64,000 nt of DNA from Candidatus Aalborgicola danicus (GTDB lineage Bacteria; Pseudomonadota; Gammaproteobacteria; Burkholderiales; Burkholderiaceae_C): positions 124,001-188,000 of the forward strand of contig JADJBC010000005.1 of the NCBI GenBank assembly GCA_016703945.1, written 5' to 3'. Every line of letters begins with the position of its first letter. Within the stretch, counting starts at the first letter, position 1. Shown here one piece after another: positions 43,192 through 50,767 of the stretch. Below the pieces are notes generated by a model, which saw nothing but the letters and a program-made list of their open reading frames with translations, had not been told where the DNA came from and did not search any database. A program made the position numbers and the translations under genes.

Positions 43192-43565
43192 GTCCGCTTC
43201 TCCCCGGGCTGGTCTTCGCCCTTGCCGGCAAGACCTACAAAGATGTGACGTAGTCCGAGGGCGATCAAAATCATTGGCCAGCTATTGTGGAAACTGAGGC
43301 CCCACACATGTTCCAGCGAGGCGTAGAGCCAGAAAGCCAAAAAGACCAGAAAACCACCTTTGGCGACTTGGTCTGCGCTGCGCGCACCCACGATGCCGAC
43401 GACACCCGCGATGGCGATGATAAAAGGCCAGTACTGACGTAATGAAGGGGCATCCAGGTAGTCCAGCCGGTCCAGCAGGAACAGGCTGCCAATGCCTATC
43501 AAGATGGAGCCAGTGATCCAGTGCCCGTTGTGCTGGTGCTTGTGTTCTCGCGACCCATGTCCCAT
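43188..43565 (-). CDS. LiaI/LiaF-TM-like four-helix membrane protein
   Basis: A 125-residue protein, His-rich at the start (GHGSREHKHQHNGHW), then three or four helices of the same type as the N-terminus of the next gene (ITGSILIGIGSLFLLDRLDYL matches FGLVLAFLGMLFLLDNFRVF in style). First gene of the four-gene signalling operon. The histidines could bind metal, but this is only a suggestion. Confidence 0.8.
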   Translation of the reverse strand: MGHGSREHKHQHNGHWITGSILIGIGSLFLLDRLDYLDAPSLRQYWPFIIAIAGVVGIVGARSADQVAKGGFLVFLAFWLYASLEHVWGLSFHNSWPMILIALGLRHIFVGLAGKGEDQPGEKRT

Positions 43566-43712
43566 GGTGGTGTGCCTTTGCTTTCAAATGGTGGGAGCGC
43601 TTTTCTGCGCCATGGGTGTCACGATACCCAAGGCTTGCCTGCCTGTCGCTGCCTTTTCGGTGAATGGCGGTTGTGAGTCGGTGGGTAACGCCTGGTCGAG
43701 AGAAGCAAACGT

Positions 43713-44192
43713 TTATCCGCGGCGCGCCGCTTCTACCTTGGCGATATCGATCTTTCCCATGCCCATCATGGCTTCGAAGGCGCGCTTGGCCGCTGACGAA
43801 TCTGGATCGGTGATCGCGGCAATCAGGGCGCGTGGCGTGATCTGCCACGACAGACCCCATTGGTCCTTGCACCAACCACAGGCGCTTTCATTGCCGCCGT
43901 TTCCAACAATCGCGTTCCACAACCGGTCCGTTTCAGCCTGGTCGTCGGTCGCTACCTGGAATGAGAAGGCTTCGTTGTGTTTGAACTCCGGCCCCCCATT
44001 CAGGCCGAGGCAAGGGATACCCATGATGGTGAATTCCACCGTCAAGACGTCACCCTGCTTGCCCGATGGATAGTCGCCGGGCGCGCGATGGACAGCGCCC
44101 ACAGTGCTGTCGGGAAACGTTGCGGCGTAGAACGTCGCTGCGTCCAATGCAGTACCGTCGTACCAAAGGCAAATTGTGTTCTTGCTCAACAT
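43713..44192 (-). CDS. VOC-family (PhnB/3-demethylubiquinone methyltransferase-like) protein
   Basis: A 159-residue vicinal-oxygen-chelate fold protein of the PhnB_like type: ICLWYDGTALDAATFYAATFPDS, VEFTIMGIPCLGLNGGPEFKHNEAFSFQVA, CGWCKDQWGLSWQITP and an AFEAMMGMGKIDIAKVEAA tail. These are usually annotated as VOC protein without known substrate. It stands alone between the LiaF-like operon and the NUDIX gene. Confidence 0.88.
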   Translation of the reverse strand: MLSKNTICLWYDGTALDAATFYAATFPDSTVGAVHRAPGDYPSGKQGDVLTVEFTIMGIPCLGLNGGPEFKHNEAFSFQVATDDQAETDRLWNAIVGNGGNESACGWCKDQWGLSWQITPRALIAAITDPDSSAAKRAFEAMMGMGKIDIAKVEAARRG

Positions 44193-44279
44193 CTTGGCTC
44201 CTTTAAAGTTAGGAGAGGCACGTTAACCCAAACTGCGCAGGTCTGCCAGACCCGAGTGTTGGGCGGATACGATCCTGCA

Positions 44280-44927
44280 ATGACTGCGAACCCACTTCCG
44301 AACCCAACCGGCCGCCCATCCCCACGGAGGCCGCGCGACGCGGCCAGCCTCATCGTCTACCGCGGCTCTGGTCGGCAGGTGGAAGTTTTGCTGGGCAAGC
44401 GCCACGCCCGGGCCAAGTTTGCGCCGGACGTGTACGTCTTCCCAGGCGGGGCGGTGGACCCGGCAGACTACCCCACATCTTTGTGCGCTGTGCCGTGGGC
44501 CGACCACATGGGGGTCGGCAAGCGCTTGGATCTGGCACATGCACTACAGACCGCCGCGATCCGCGAGGCCCGAGAGGAAACCGGCCTGGTTTTGAAGGCC
44601 GAAGCGGGCGCGCAGAGCCTTCGCTACATCGGGCGGGCTATTACGCCGGTGGTCAGTCCGGTGCGCTACCACGCACGCTTCTTTGCTGCGCCGGAAGAGC
44701 TGTTTCAAGGTGATATCGGTGGTGATGGGGAACTGCAGCATCTTCACTGGGCTGCGGTCGAGCACGCGTTGCAATACCCACTGATCGACGTAACGGTCTT
44801 CATGCTCCAGGAGCTGGTACGGGCGTTGAACGGTCATCGGTCCCACCTGCCCCTCTTTTCCTATTACGGCAACGGGCCGCGTGTTCTGTATCGACCCACG
44901 CTGTCAGTACCGTGGCATCCAAATTGA
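44280..44927 (+). CDS. NUDIX hydrolase
   Basis: A 215-residue NUDIX protein. The box is partly spread: the usual GG comes in VYVFPGGAVDPADYPT and the catalytic helix is IREAREETGL, with the REaxEExG glutamates intact, separated by an insertion as in the NUDT7/NUDT19-like CoA diphosphatase group. The ATG at 44280 begins MTANPLPNPTG; longer frames upstream lack similarity. Substrate not determinable. Confidence 0.85.
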   Translation: MTANPLPNPTGRPSPRRPRDAASLIVYRGSGRQVEVLLGKRHARAKFAPDVYVFPGGAVDPADYPTSLCAVPWADHMGVGKRLDLAHALQTAAIREAREETGLVLKAEAGAQSLRYIGRAITPVVSPVRYHARFFAAPEELFQGDIGGDGELQHLHWAAVEHALQYPLIDVTVFMLQELVRALNGHRSHLPLFSYYGNGPRVLYRPTLSVPWHPN

Positions 44928-44992
44928 GCGGGTTCGGCGCTTCTCTTCTGAAGGAGGCGTTTCGTCTCTTGTATCAGGGGGCAGGGCGGCTC

Positions 44993-45616
44993 CTAGCCGG
45001 CCCAGGCGCGCGTGGCCGTCAGCAGTGCGCTGACGATCAGCATGCCGCCCATGGTGCGTGCAATCAGACTTTGGCGGGCGCGGATCAGGTCACGTGCCCG
45101 CACGGCCAGCGCGGCAACGGTGCCATAGACCACGATTTGCGTGCCCACGGTGATGAGGCCCAGGGCCAGTGTCTGCGCCACCAGCGAGCGGGTGTCGCTG
45201 CGCACAAAGGCGGGGAACAGTGCCAGCGTGAAGGCATAGGCCTTGGGATTGAGCAGGCAGGTGGTGACGGCGCGCCGGTAGATCGCCGCGCCCGACGGGG
45301 GTGCCACGTCGGATGGTGACGATGAGGGGGCGTCATCGGCACTGCGCCAGATGCCCCAGCCTATCCACAGCAGGTACAACGTTCCCAGCAGCAGCATGGC
45401 GCGAAACAGCTCGGGCACCACCAGCATCAGTGCCGCCATGCCGGTGGCGCCCACCGCCACATGGATGGCGCCGCCACTGGCAATGCCCAGCACCGAGCTG
45501 ACGGCGCCGCGGCGCCCGCCGGACACGCTGCTGGCCATCACATAGGCCATGTCCATGCCGGGCAACAGGATGACGGCCAGCACGGCCAGAAAGTAGAGCC
45601 AGAGATCGGGTGCCAT
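44993..45616 (-). CDS. LysE-family amino acid exporter
   Basis: A 207-residue LysE/RhtB protein with six predicted helices and LAVLAVILLPGMDMAYVMASSVSGGRRGAV, GSLYLLWIGWGIW-type and CLLNPKAYAFTLALFPAFV motifs. The start at 45616 (MAPDLWLYF) puts the first helix in place; a longer frame exists upstream. It is divergent from the WYL regulator across an ATATAGG/CCTATAT operator, so that regulator probably controls it. Confidence 0.88.
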   Translation of the reverse strand: MAPDLWLYFLAVLAVILLPGMDMAYVMASSVSGGRRGAVSSVLGIASGGAIHVAVGATGMAALMLVVPELFRAMLLLGTLYLLWIGWGIWRSADDAPSSSPSDVAPPSGAAIYRRAVTTCLLNPKAYAFTLALFPAFVRSDTRSLVAQTLALGLITVGTQIVVYGTVAALAVRARDLIRARQSLIARTMGGMLIVSALLTATRAWAG

Positions 45617-45665
45617 GGTGCGAATCCATTCGTGCGGAAGTGAAGAAGGCCGCAGTCTAGGTGCC

Positions 45666-45690
45666 ATATAGGACCGTATGTGACCTATAT
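45666..45690. promoter_or_regulatory. inverted repeat operator between LysE exporter and WYL regulator
   Basis: ATATAGG (45666-45672) and CCTATAT (45684-45690) are perfect inverted arms 11 bases apart, placed between the two divergent start codons. This is the only strong palindrome in the gap and is a good candidate for the WYL regulator site. Confidence 0.65.
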
Positions 45691-45699
45691 CGGCGTACC

Positions 45700-46659
45700 A
45701 TGCGTCCCATGGAAAAACCGCTGCAGCGCGTGCTGGCCGTGCTGGAACTCTTGCAATCGCACCCCACGCTGAGTGGTGCGCAGATTGCCACCCTGGTGGG
45801 CGTGGAGCGCCGCACGGTGCGCCGCTACATCGTCGAGCTGGAACGCTTTGGCGTGCCCATCCGCACCGAGCGCGGACGCGACGGCCACTACGCGCTGATG
45901 CCCGGCTTCAAGCTGCCGCCCCTGATGTTCAGCAACGACGAGACGCTGGCGCTGTCGGTGGGGCTGCGCGTGGCCGGCGAGCTGGGGTTGGCGGACATGA
46001 CGCCCGCCGTGGCCAGCGCGCAGGCCAAGCTGGAGCGGGTGATGCCGGTATCTCTGCGCCGCAAGGTGGGTGACCTGCATGCCGTCGTTGCGCTGGACCT
46101 GACGCGGCCGCAGGCCGAAAGTGGCAGCGTGGCCTTTGCCGAGATCACCCGCTGTGCCAGTGCCGCGCAGCGCGTGCACCTGGTGTACCGCGCGCTGGAC
46201 GGCAGCACCACCGAGCGCGACCTGGACCCCTATGGCGTAGGCTACCTGTATGGCGCCTGGTACGTAGTCGGCCATTGCCACCTGCGCCAGGCGCTGCGCT
46301 CCTTCCGCCTGGACCGTGTGCAGGCGGTGCAGGCGCTGCCCCAGTCGTTTGGCAGGCCGCCCGCGTTTGACGTGCTGGCGTATCTGCGCGAGTCCATCGC
46401 CCGGCTGGCGCGTGCACACGCCGTGGTGCTGCGCTTTCGGGCGGACCTGGCGGCCGTGCGGCGCGCCATTCCGGCCAGCATCGGTACGCTGACCGAGCAG
46501 CGGGGCGGCAGCATCCGGGTGGACGCGCAAATCGACGACCTGAGCGCCTTTGCCCGCGACCTGGCGCGGCTGAACCTGGCGTTCGACATCGTCAAACCCA
46601 AAGCACTGAAAGTGGCGCTGTCAGACCATTTGCGGCGCATGCTGGCCGCGCATGGCTGA
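45700..46659 (+). CDS. WYL-domain transcriptional regulator (YafY type)
   Basis: A 319-residue protein: N-terminal helix-turn-helix (QIATLVGVERRTVRRYIVELERFG), a WYL domain (VHLVYRALDG through DPYGVGYLYGAWYVVGHC) and a C-terminal WCX-like extension. WYL domains are often ligand-responsive. The start at 45700 or 45709 leaves the operator upstream. It probably represses or activates the divergent LysE exporter and itself. Confidence 0.88.
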   Translation: MRPMEKPLQRVLAVLELLQSHPTLSGAQIATLVGVERRTVRRYIVELERFGVPIRTERGRDGHYALMPGFKLPPLMFSNDETLALSVGLRVAGELGLADMTPAVASAQAKLERVMPVSLRRKVGDLHAVVALDLTRPQAESGSVAFAEITRCASAAQRVHLVYRALDGSTTERDLDPYGVGYLYGAWYVVGHCHLRQALRSFRLDRVQAVQALPQSFGRPPAFDVLAYLRESIARLARAHAVVLRFRADLAAVRRAIPASIGTLTEQRGGSIRVDAQIDDLSAFARDLARLNLAFDIVKPKALKVALSDHLRRMLAAHG

Positions 46660-46701
46660 TCGATACGCCATTCACCCATAGCTTCAGCACGAACTTGCTT
46701 G

Positions 46702-46732
46702 GATGATGTATGTGATGCAAAATGACATCATC
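46702..46732. promoter_or_regulatory. palindromic operator of the second VapBC pair
   Basis: GATGATGT (46702-46709) and ACATCATC (46725-46732) form a perfect 8-bp inverted repeat with a 15-base spacer, 20 bases before the antitoxin start. Typical place for antitoxin-toxin autoregulation. Confidence 0.6.
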
Positions 46733-46752
46733 TTTGATGCGGAGATTTTCCC

Positions 46753-46959
46753 ATGCGTACCACGGTCACGATTGACGACGCCCTGTTTGAGAAGGCCCTG
46801 GAAGTGGCCGACCCCGATATGGACAAGACAGACATTTTCCGGGAAGCCATGAAGACCTTCGTGCGTGTGCAAGCCGCGAAACGCCTTGCCGCGCTGGGCG
46901 GCTCCGTGCCTGAGATGCGGGATGTGCCCCGTCGCCGGGAAGAGCCGGCTTCGCCATGA
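46753..46959 (+). CDS. vapB: VapB-type antitoxin (second pair)
   Basis: A 68-residue antitoxin with a ribbon-helix-helix start MRTTVTIDDALFEKALEVA and DIFREAMKTFVRVQAAKRLAALGG, the VapB family pattern, then a short charged tail. It overlaps the toxin by 4 bases (ATGA). A perfect palindrome lies just upstream. Confidence 0.88.
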   Translation: MRTTVTIDDALFEKALEVADPDMDKTDIFREAMKTFVRVQAAKRLAALGGSVPEMRDVPRRREEPASP

Positions 46960-47336
46960 GTGTGCTCATCGATACCTCGGTGTGGATAGACCACTTCAGA
47001 CACGGCAACGATGTGTTGGTTGACCTCATCGGGCAAGACCTCGCGCTAACGCACCCCATGGTCATCGGAGAAATCGCCTGCGGAACACCACCGGCCCCCC
47101 GCGCCCAGACGCTGAGCCACATGGGACTGTTGCAGCCCTGCAATCAGGCGAACTTGCGCGAGGTCATGGCGTTTATCGAGCGCGAAAAGCTGTACGGGCT
47201 GGGGTGCGGGTTGGTCGATATGACCCTGCTGGCATCCACGCTCATCACGCCCGGAGCGGAGTTGTGGACGCTTGATAAGCGACTGGCGGATCTGGCAGAG
47301 CGTTTTGCCGTGGCGCATCGACCTAAGCTGCATTGA
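46956..47336 (+). CDS. vapC: PIN-domain toxin VapC (second pair)
   Basis: A 126-residue PIN-domain ribonuclease. The acidic residues of the active site are in VLIDTSVWIDHF, VIGEIACG, GCGLVDMTLLAS and LWTLDKRLADLAE. Typical VapC length. Coupled to its antitoxin. It faces the end of pmdC 24 bases away. Confidence 0.9.
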   Translation: MSVLIDTSVWIDHFRHGNDVLVDLIGQDLALTHPMVIGEIACGTPPAPRAQTLSHMGLLQPCNQANLREVMAFIEREKLYGLGCGLVDMTLLASTLITPGAELWTLDKRLADLAERFAVAHRPKLH

Positions 47337-47360
47337 CCCGCACGGCGCGGGTTACTTCAA

Positions 47361-48318
47361 TCACACTTTGAGTTGCAACTCCAGCTCGTGCAGCACCTGG
47401 TAGCAAGGCAACACGCTGGCCACTGAACTGTTGGGCGCGCGCCCTTCGCGGATGGCGGCGAAGAATTCGCGGTCCTGCAGCTCGATGCCGTTCATGCTCA
47501 CGTCCACCTTGGACACATCGATCTTCTCGTCCTTGCCATTGAACAGATCGTCGTAGCGGGCGATGTAGGTGGCGCTGTCGCCGATGTAGCGGAAGAAGGT
47601 GCCCAGCGGGCCGTCGTTGTTGAAGCTCAGCGACAGCGTGCAGATCGCGCCGTTGGCGGCCTTGAGCTGGATGCTCATGTCCATCGCGATACCCAGCGTG
47701 GGGTGGATGGGGCCCTGGATGGCGTTGGCCTTCACGATGGGGCTGCCGCACTGGTAGGCGAACAGGTCCACCGTGTGGGCGGCGTGGTGCCACAGCAGGT
47801 GGTCGGTCCAGCTACGGGCCTGGCCCAGCGCGTTCATGTTGGTGCGGCGGAAGAAGTAGGTCTGCACATCCATTTGCTGGATGTTGAAGCGCCCGGCCAG
47901 TGACTTCCTTGTGCACATACTGGTGGCTGGGGTTGAAGCGGCGGGTGTGGCCGCACATGGCGACCAGGCCGCTGCTCTGCGCCATGGCCACCACGTCGCG
48001 TGCGCCCTTCAGCGAGTCGGCCAGCGGAATCTCGACCTGCACATGCTTGCCGGCCTTCAGGCAGGCGATGCTTTGCGCGGCATGCATCTGGGTGGGCGTG
48101 CACAGGATGACGGCATCCACCTCTTTCAATGCCAGGCTGTCCGACAGCTCGGTGGTGACGTGGCCAATGCCGTACTTCGCCGCCACTTCGCGGGTCTTGT
48201 CCAGCTCGCGACTGACCAGCGAGACGACTTCAACGCCGTCAATGTTCTTGATGCCGTCGAGGTGTTTGATGCCAAAGGCACCGGCGCCTGCGAGGGCGAC
48301 TTTGATGGTTTTGCTCAT
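47361..48318 (-). pseudogene. pmdC: CHMS dehydrogenase (4-carboxy-2-hydroxymuconate-6-semialdehyde), frameshifted
   Basis: PmdC/LigC oxidises the ring-opened protocatechuate product with NAD(P), giving 2-pyrone-4,6-dicarboxylate. The N-terminal half has the Gfo/Idh/MocA Rossmann motif AGAGAFGIKHLDGI and RRFNPSHQYVHK; the C-terminal half (RFNIQQMDVQTYFFRRTNMN to VLHELELQL) is in another frame. One extra G near 47910 (AAGGAAG for AAGAAG) accounts for it; without it the protein would be about 319 residues, the normal length. Last gene of the pmd operon. Confidence 0.88.
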
Positions 48319-48334
48319 AGTTCTCTCCAGTTGG

Positions 48335-48356
48335 GGACAGAGCTAAAGGTCTGTCC
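48335..48356 (-). repeat. GGACAGA/TCTGTCC stem-loop repeat, copy 3
   Basis: On the minus strand it reads GGACAGA then a short loop and TCTGTCC, with GCGGGACAGACC and AGCTCTGTCC sequence matching the other two copies. It lies 8 bases behind the pmdB stop and 16 before the pmdC start, in the same orientation to transcription as copies 1 and 2. The loop is shorter. Confidence 0.7.
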
Positions 48357-48363
48357 CGCAAAG

Positions 48364-49221
48364 TCATTGGTTTTCCAAAATCAAATGTCCGACGGCCGTG
48401 TTGCTCGCTGGCACATGGTAAAAACGGTGGATAGCCCTCGCAGATGCTGCTTTGTTTGCTACATCTTTCATAGCACCCCGGGCGATCAGCCACATCACCA
48501 GCTCAATGCCCTCGCTACCCGCTTCGCGCACGTAGTCGATGTGGGGAATGGCGGCAGCGGCCGCCGGGTCGGCAATCAGCTTGTCCAGAAAGGCGTTGTC
48601 AAATTCCTTGTTGATGAGCCCCGCACGCGGTCCCTGCAACTGGTGGCTCATGCCGCCGGTCCCCCAGATGTGCACGTTCAGGTCGTCGTCGTAGCTTTCC
48701 ACCGCCTTGGCAATCGCCTTGCCCAGGTTGAAGCAGCGCTGGCCGGATGGCACGGGGTATTGCACCACGTTGACGGCAAACGGAATCACCGGGCAAGGCC
48801 AGGCGTCGGGTTGTCCGCACATCAAGGAGAGCGGCACGGTCAGGCCGTGGTCCACGTCCATCTTGTTGACTATTGTTAAGTCAAAGTCCTGCTGGATCAC
48901 CGACTGCGCGATGTGCGCGGCCAGCTCCGGGTGGCCCTGCACCACGGGCACGGGGCGCGGGCCCCAGCCTTCGTCGGCCGGCTGGTAGCTGGCGGCGGTG
49001 CCAATGGCAAAGGTCGGGATCATGTCCAGGCTGAAGGCCGTGGCGTGGTCGTTGTAGACCAGGAAGATGACGTCGGGCTTGTTGTCCTTCATCCACTGCT
49101 TGGAAAACTCGTAACCCTTGAAGACCGGCTGCCAATACGGCTCCGTGGTCTTGCCCAGGTCAATCGCCGCGCCAATGGCGGGCACGTGGGAGGTGTAAAT
49201 GGATGCGGTGATTTTTGCCAT
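48364..49221 (-). CDS. pmdB: protocatechuate 4,5-dioxygenase beta subunit
   Basis: A 285-residue LigB-type catalytic subunit. Fe ligands lie in IYTSHVPAIGAAI and FLVYNDHATAFSLD; GTGGMSHQLQGPRAGLINK and the HRFYHVPASNTAVGHLILE end are typical of true protocatechuate 4,5-dioxygenases. Start at 49221 (MAKITASIY); an open frame upstream overlaps pmdA and is not native. Residues 250-264 are encoded by an in-frame dispersed repeat, giving a short extra loop before the conserved HRFYH. Confidence 0.93.
   Translation of the reverse strand: MAKITASIYTSHVPAIGAAIDLGKTTEPYWQPVFKGYEFSKQWMKDNKPDVIFLVYNDHATAFSLDMIPTFAIGTAASYQPADEGWGPRPVPVVQGHPELAAHIAQSVIQQDFDLTIVNKMDVDHGLTVPLSLMCGQPDAWPCPVIPFAVNVVQYPVPSGQRCFNLGKAIAKAVESYDDDLNVHIWGTGGMSHQLQGPRAGLINKEFDNAFLDKLIADPAAAAAIPHIDYVREAGSEGIELVMWLIARGAMKDVANKAASARAIHRFYHVPASNTAVGHLILENQ
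48432..48474 (-). repeat. 43-bp dispersed repeat, copy inside pmdB
   Basis: On the coding strand: GCTAT-N8-TAGC, a 17-base middle, CGAGGGCTA. The distances are identical to the other copies. It is read in frame from Ala250 (AMKDVANKAASARAI) in the same frame as in sco and the hybrid kinase. The middle part has diverged, so this is an older or selected copy. Confidence 0.6.
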
Positions 49222-49225
49222 GGTG

Positions 49226-49669
49226 TCAGGCACTCGCTTTCTGGCCTGTGTTGCCTTGGGGTTGGTGGTGGGCCTGGGCGTTGCCATCTTCGCCAATGAC
49301 GCGGTTGCCCTCGACCGAGCGGCCACCGGCGACCATCATGGCGCGGTATTCGTCCTCGGTCATGCCGGTCATGCTGCCGGCCATTTGCTGAAAGCTCTTG
49401 CCATCGGTGGCACCGATCTTGGCCAGGAAATAGATATTGCCGCCCGCTGCGATGCAGCGGTTCAGGTCGCGCGCCAGCACGGCCTGCTTCTGCTCCTCGG
49501 TCATCGCCCACTCGTCCAGGTAGGCGCGCTCGTCGGCCTTGAAGCGCTCGCGGTTGGCGGCCTGCATCAGCGACATGCAGAACTGGTTTAGGTGGTAGCC
49601 CTTGCGACTCTGCTCGGCGTCAAAGATGGTCGTGCCGGGCACGTCCAGATAGGGTTTGTCGAGTGACAT
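49226..49669 (-). CDS. pmdA: protocatechuate 4,5-dioxygenase alpha subunit
   Basis: A 147-residue LigA-type small subunit with PYLDVPGTTIFDAEQSRKGYHLNQFCMSLM and RCIAAGGNIYFLAKIGATDG; the C-terminus has a polar tail (QAHHQPQGNTGQKASA). It forms the substrate pocket with PmdB. It precedes pmdB by 4 bases and is 2 bases behind pmdD. Confidence 0.93.
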   Translation of the reverse strand: MSLDKPYLDVPGTTIFDAEQSRKGYHLNQFCMSLMQAANRERFKADERAYLDEWAMTEEQKQAVLARDLNRCIAAGGNIYFLAKIGATDGKSFQQMAGSMTGMTEDEYRAMMVAGGRSVEGNRVIGEDGNAQAHHQPQGNTGQKASA

Positions 49670-49671
49670 GG

Positions 49672-50583
49672 CTAGCTCCAGTACAAACGCGTGGGGTTGT
49701 CCACCAGCAGCTTGCGCTGCAGTTCCGCCGTGGTGGCAATCTGCGGAATGAAGTCCACCAGCAGACCATCATCGGGCATATGGTCCTTCAGATTGGGGTG
49801 CGGCCAGTCGGTGCCCCACAGCACGCGGTCCGGGAAGGTCTCGACCAGGTGTTTGGCAAACGGCACCACGTCCTGGTAGGCGTCCAAACCTTCTTCGCCG
49901 TTCAGGGCCTTGGGGCCGGCGATGCTGAGCCGCTCGGGGCAGCTCACCTTGCTCCAGATGTTGCCGTGCTCGCGCATCATCTTCACAAACAGCGCGAACT
50001 CGGGTCCATCCACGGGCTTGCTGACATCGGGACGGCCCATGTGGTCCACCACCACGGTGGTCGGCAGGGCGGTGAAAAAGTCATACAGCTCGGGCAGGTC
50101 CTGCGCCTCGAAGTACACCACCACATGCCAGCCCAGCGGCGCGATGCGGTTGGCAATCTCCAGCAGCACCTCGCGCGGCGTGAAGTCGGCCAGGCGCTTG
50201 ACGAAGTTGAAGCGGGTGCCGCGCACGCCGGCAGCGTGCATGTCCTGCAGTTCGGCATCCGTCACATCGCGCTTGACGGTAGCCACGCCGCGCGCCTTGT
50301 TGTTGGAGGCCTTCAGGGCGTCCACCAGCGCGCGGTTGTCCGAGCCATGGCAGGTGGCCTGCACGATGACGTTCTTGTCAAAGCCCAGGTGGTCACGCAG
50401 CGCGAACAACTGGTCCTTGGACGCGTCACACGGCGTGTACTTGCGTTCCGGCGCATACGGGAACTGGTCGCCGGGGCCAAACACATGGCAGTGCGCGTCC
50501 ACGCTGCCGGGTGGCAGCTGGAAGCGGGGCTTGCTGGGGCCGGTGTACCAGTCCAGCCAGCCAGGGGTCTTGGTGAATTCCAT
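49672..50583 (-). CDS. pmdD: 2-pyrone-4,6-dicarboxylate hydrolase
   Basis: A 303-residue amidohydrolase-family enzyme that opens the pyrone ring to give 4-oxalomesaconate. VDAHCHVFGPGDQFPYAPER at about residue 27 holds the metal/catalytic histidines, and WGTDWPHPN near 250 the catalytic aspartate. Start at 50583 (MEFTKTPGW); a dispersed repeat lies just upstream, so the leader is repeat-derived. Confidence 0.93.
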   Translation of the reverse strand: MEFTKTPGWLDWYTGPSKPRFQLPPGSVDAHCHVFGPGDQFPYAPERKYTPCDASKDQLFALRDHLGFDKNVIVQATCHGSDNRALVDALKASNNKARGVATVKRDVTDAELQDMHAAGVRGTRFNFVKRLADFTPREVLLEIANRIAPLGWHVVVYFEAQDLPELYDFFTALPTTVVVDHMGRPDVSKPVDGPEFALFVKMMREHGNIWSKVSCPERLSIAGPKALNGEEGLDAYQDVVPFAKHLVETFPDRVLWGTDWPHPNLKDHMPDDGLLVDFIPQIATTAELQRKLLVDNPTRLYWS

Positions 50584-50599
50584 AGGGTTCCTGATAATT

Positions 50600-50642
50600 G
50601 CTATCAATAAAGTAGCTGCTTACGCAATATCCACGAGGGCTA
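50600..50642 (+). repeat. 43-bp dispersed repeat, copy upstream of pmdD
   Basis: GCTAT-N8-TAGC, TGCTTACGCA plus seven bases, CGAGGGCTA: the cleanest copy in the window. It begins 17 bases before the pmdD start and is on the strand opposite to the gene. Confidence 0.8.
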
Positions 50643-50670
50643 GAGGCTACTTTTACCAAGTGCCGTAAGC

Positions 50671-50753
50671 CTGGGTGGCTGAGCGTTCTGTGTAGGTCAA
50701 GGAGGAGGCCGCTTGCGGCCGGGGGACACGGAACAGAACGCTCGGCCGCCCAG
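50671..50753. repeat. long imperfect inverted repeat between pmdF and pmdD
   Basis: CTGGGTGGC-T-GAGCGTTCTGT (50671-50691) pairs with ACAGAACGCTC-G-GCCGCCCAG (50733-50753): a 21-bp stem with two or three mismatches. The loop contains a second perfect hairpin GGCCGC-TT-GCGGCC (50707-50720). No coding potential is seen. It could be an mRNA stabilising or processing element, or a miniature mobile element. Confidence 0.7.
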
Positions 50754-50767
50754 CGCAACGCCGCTCA

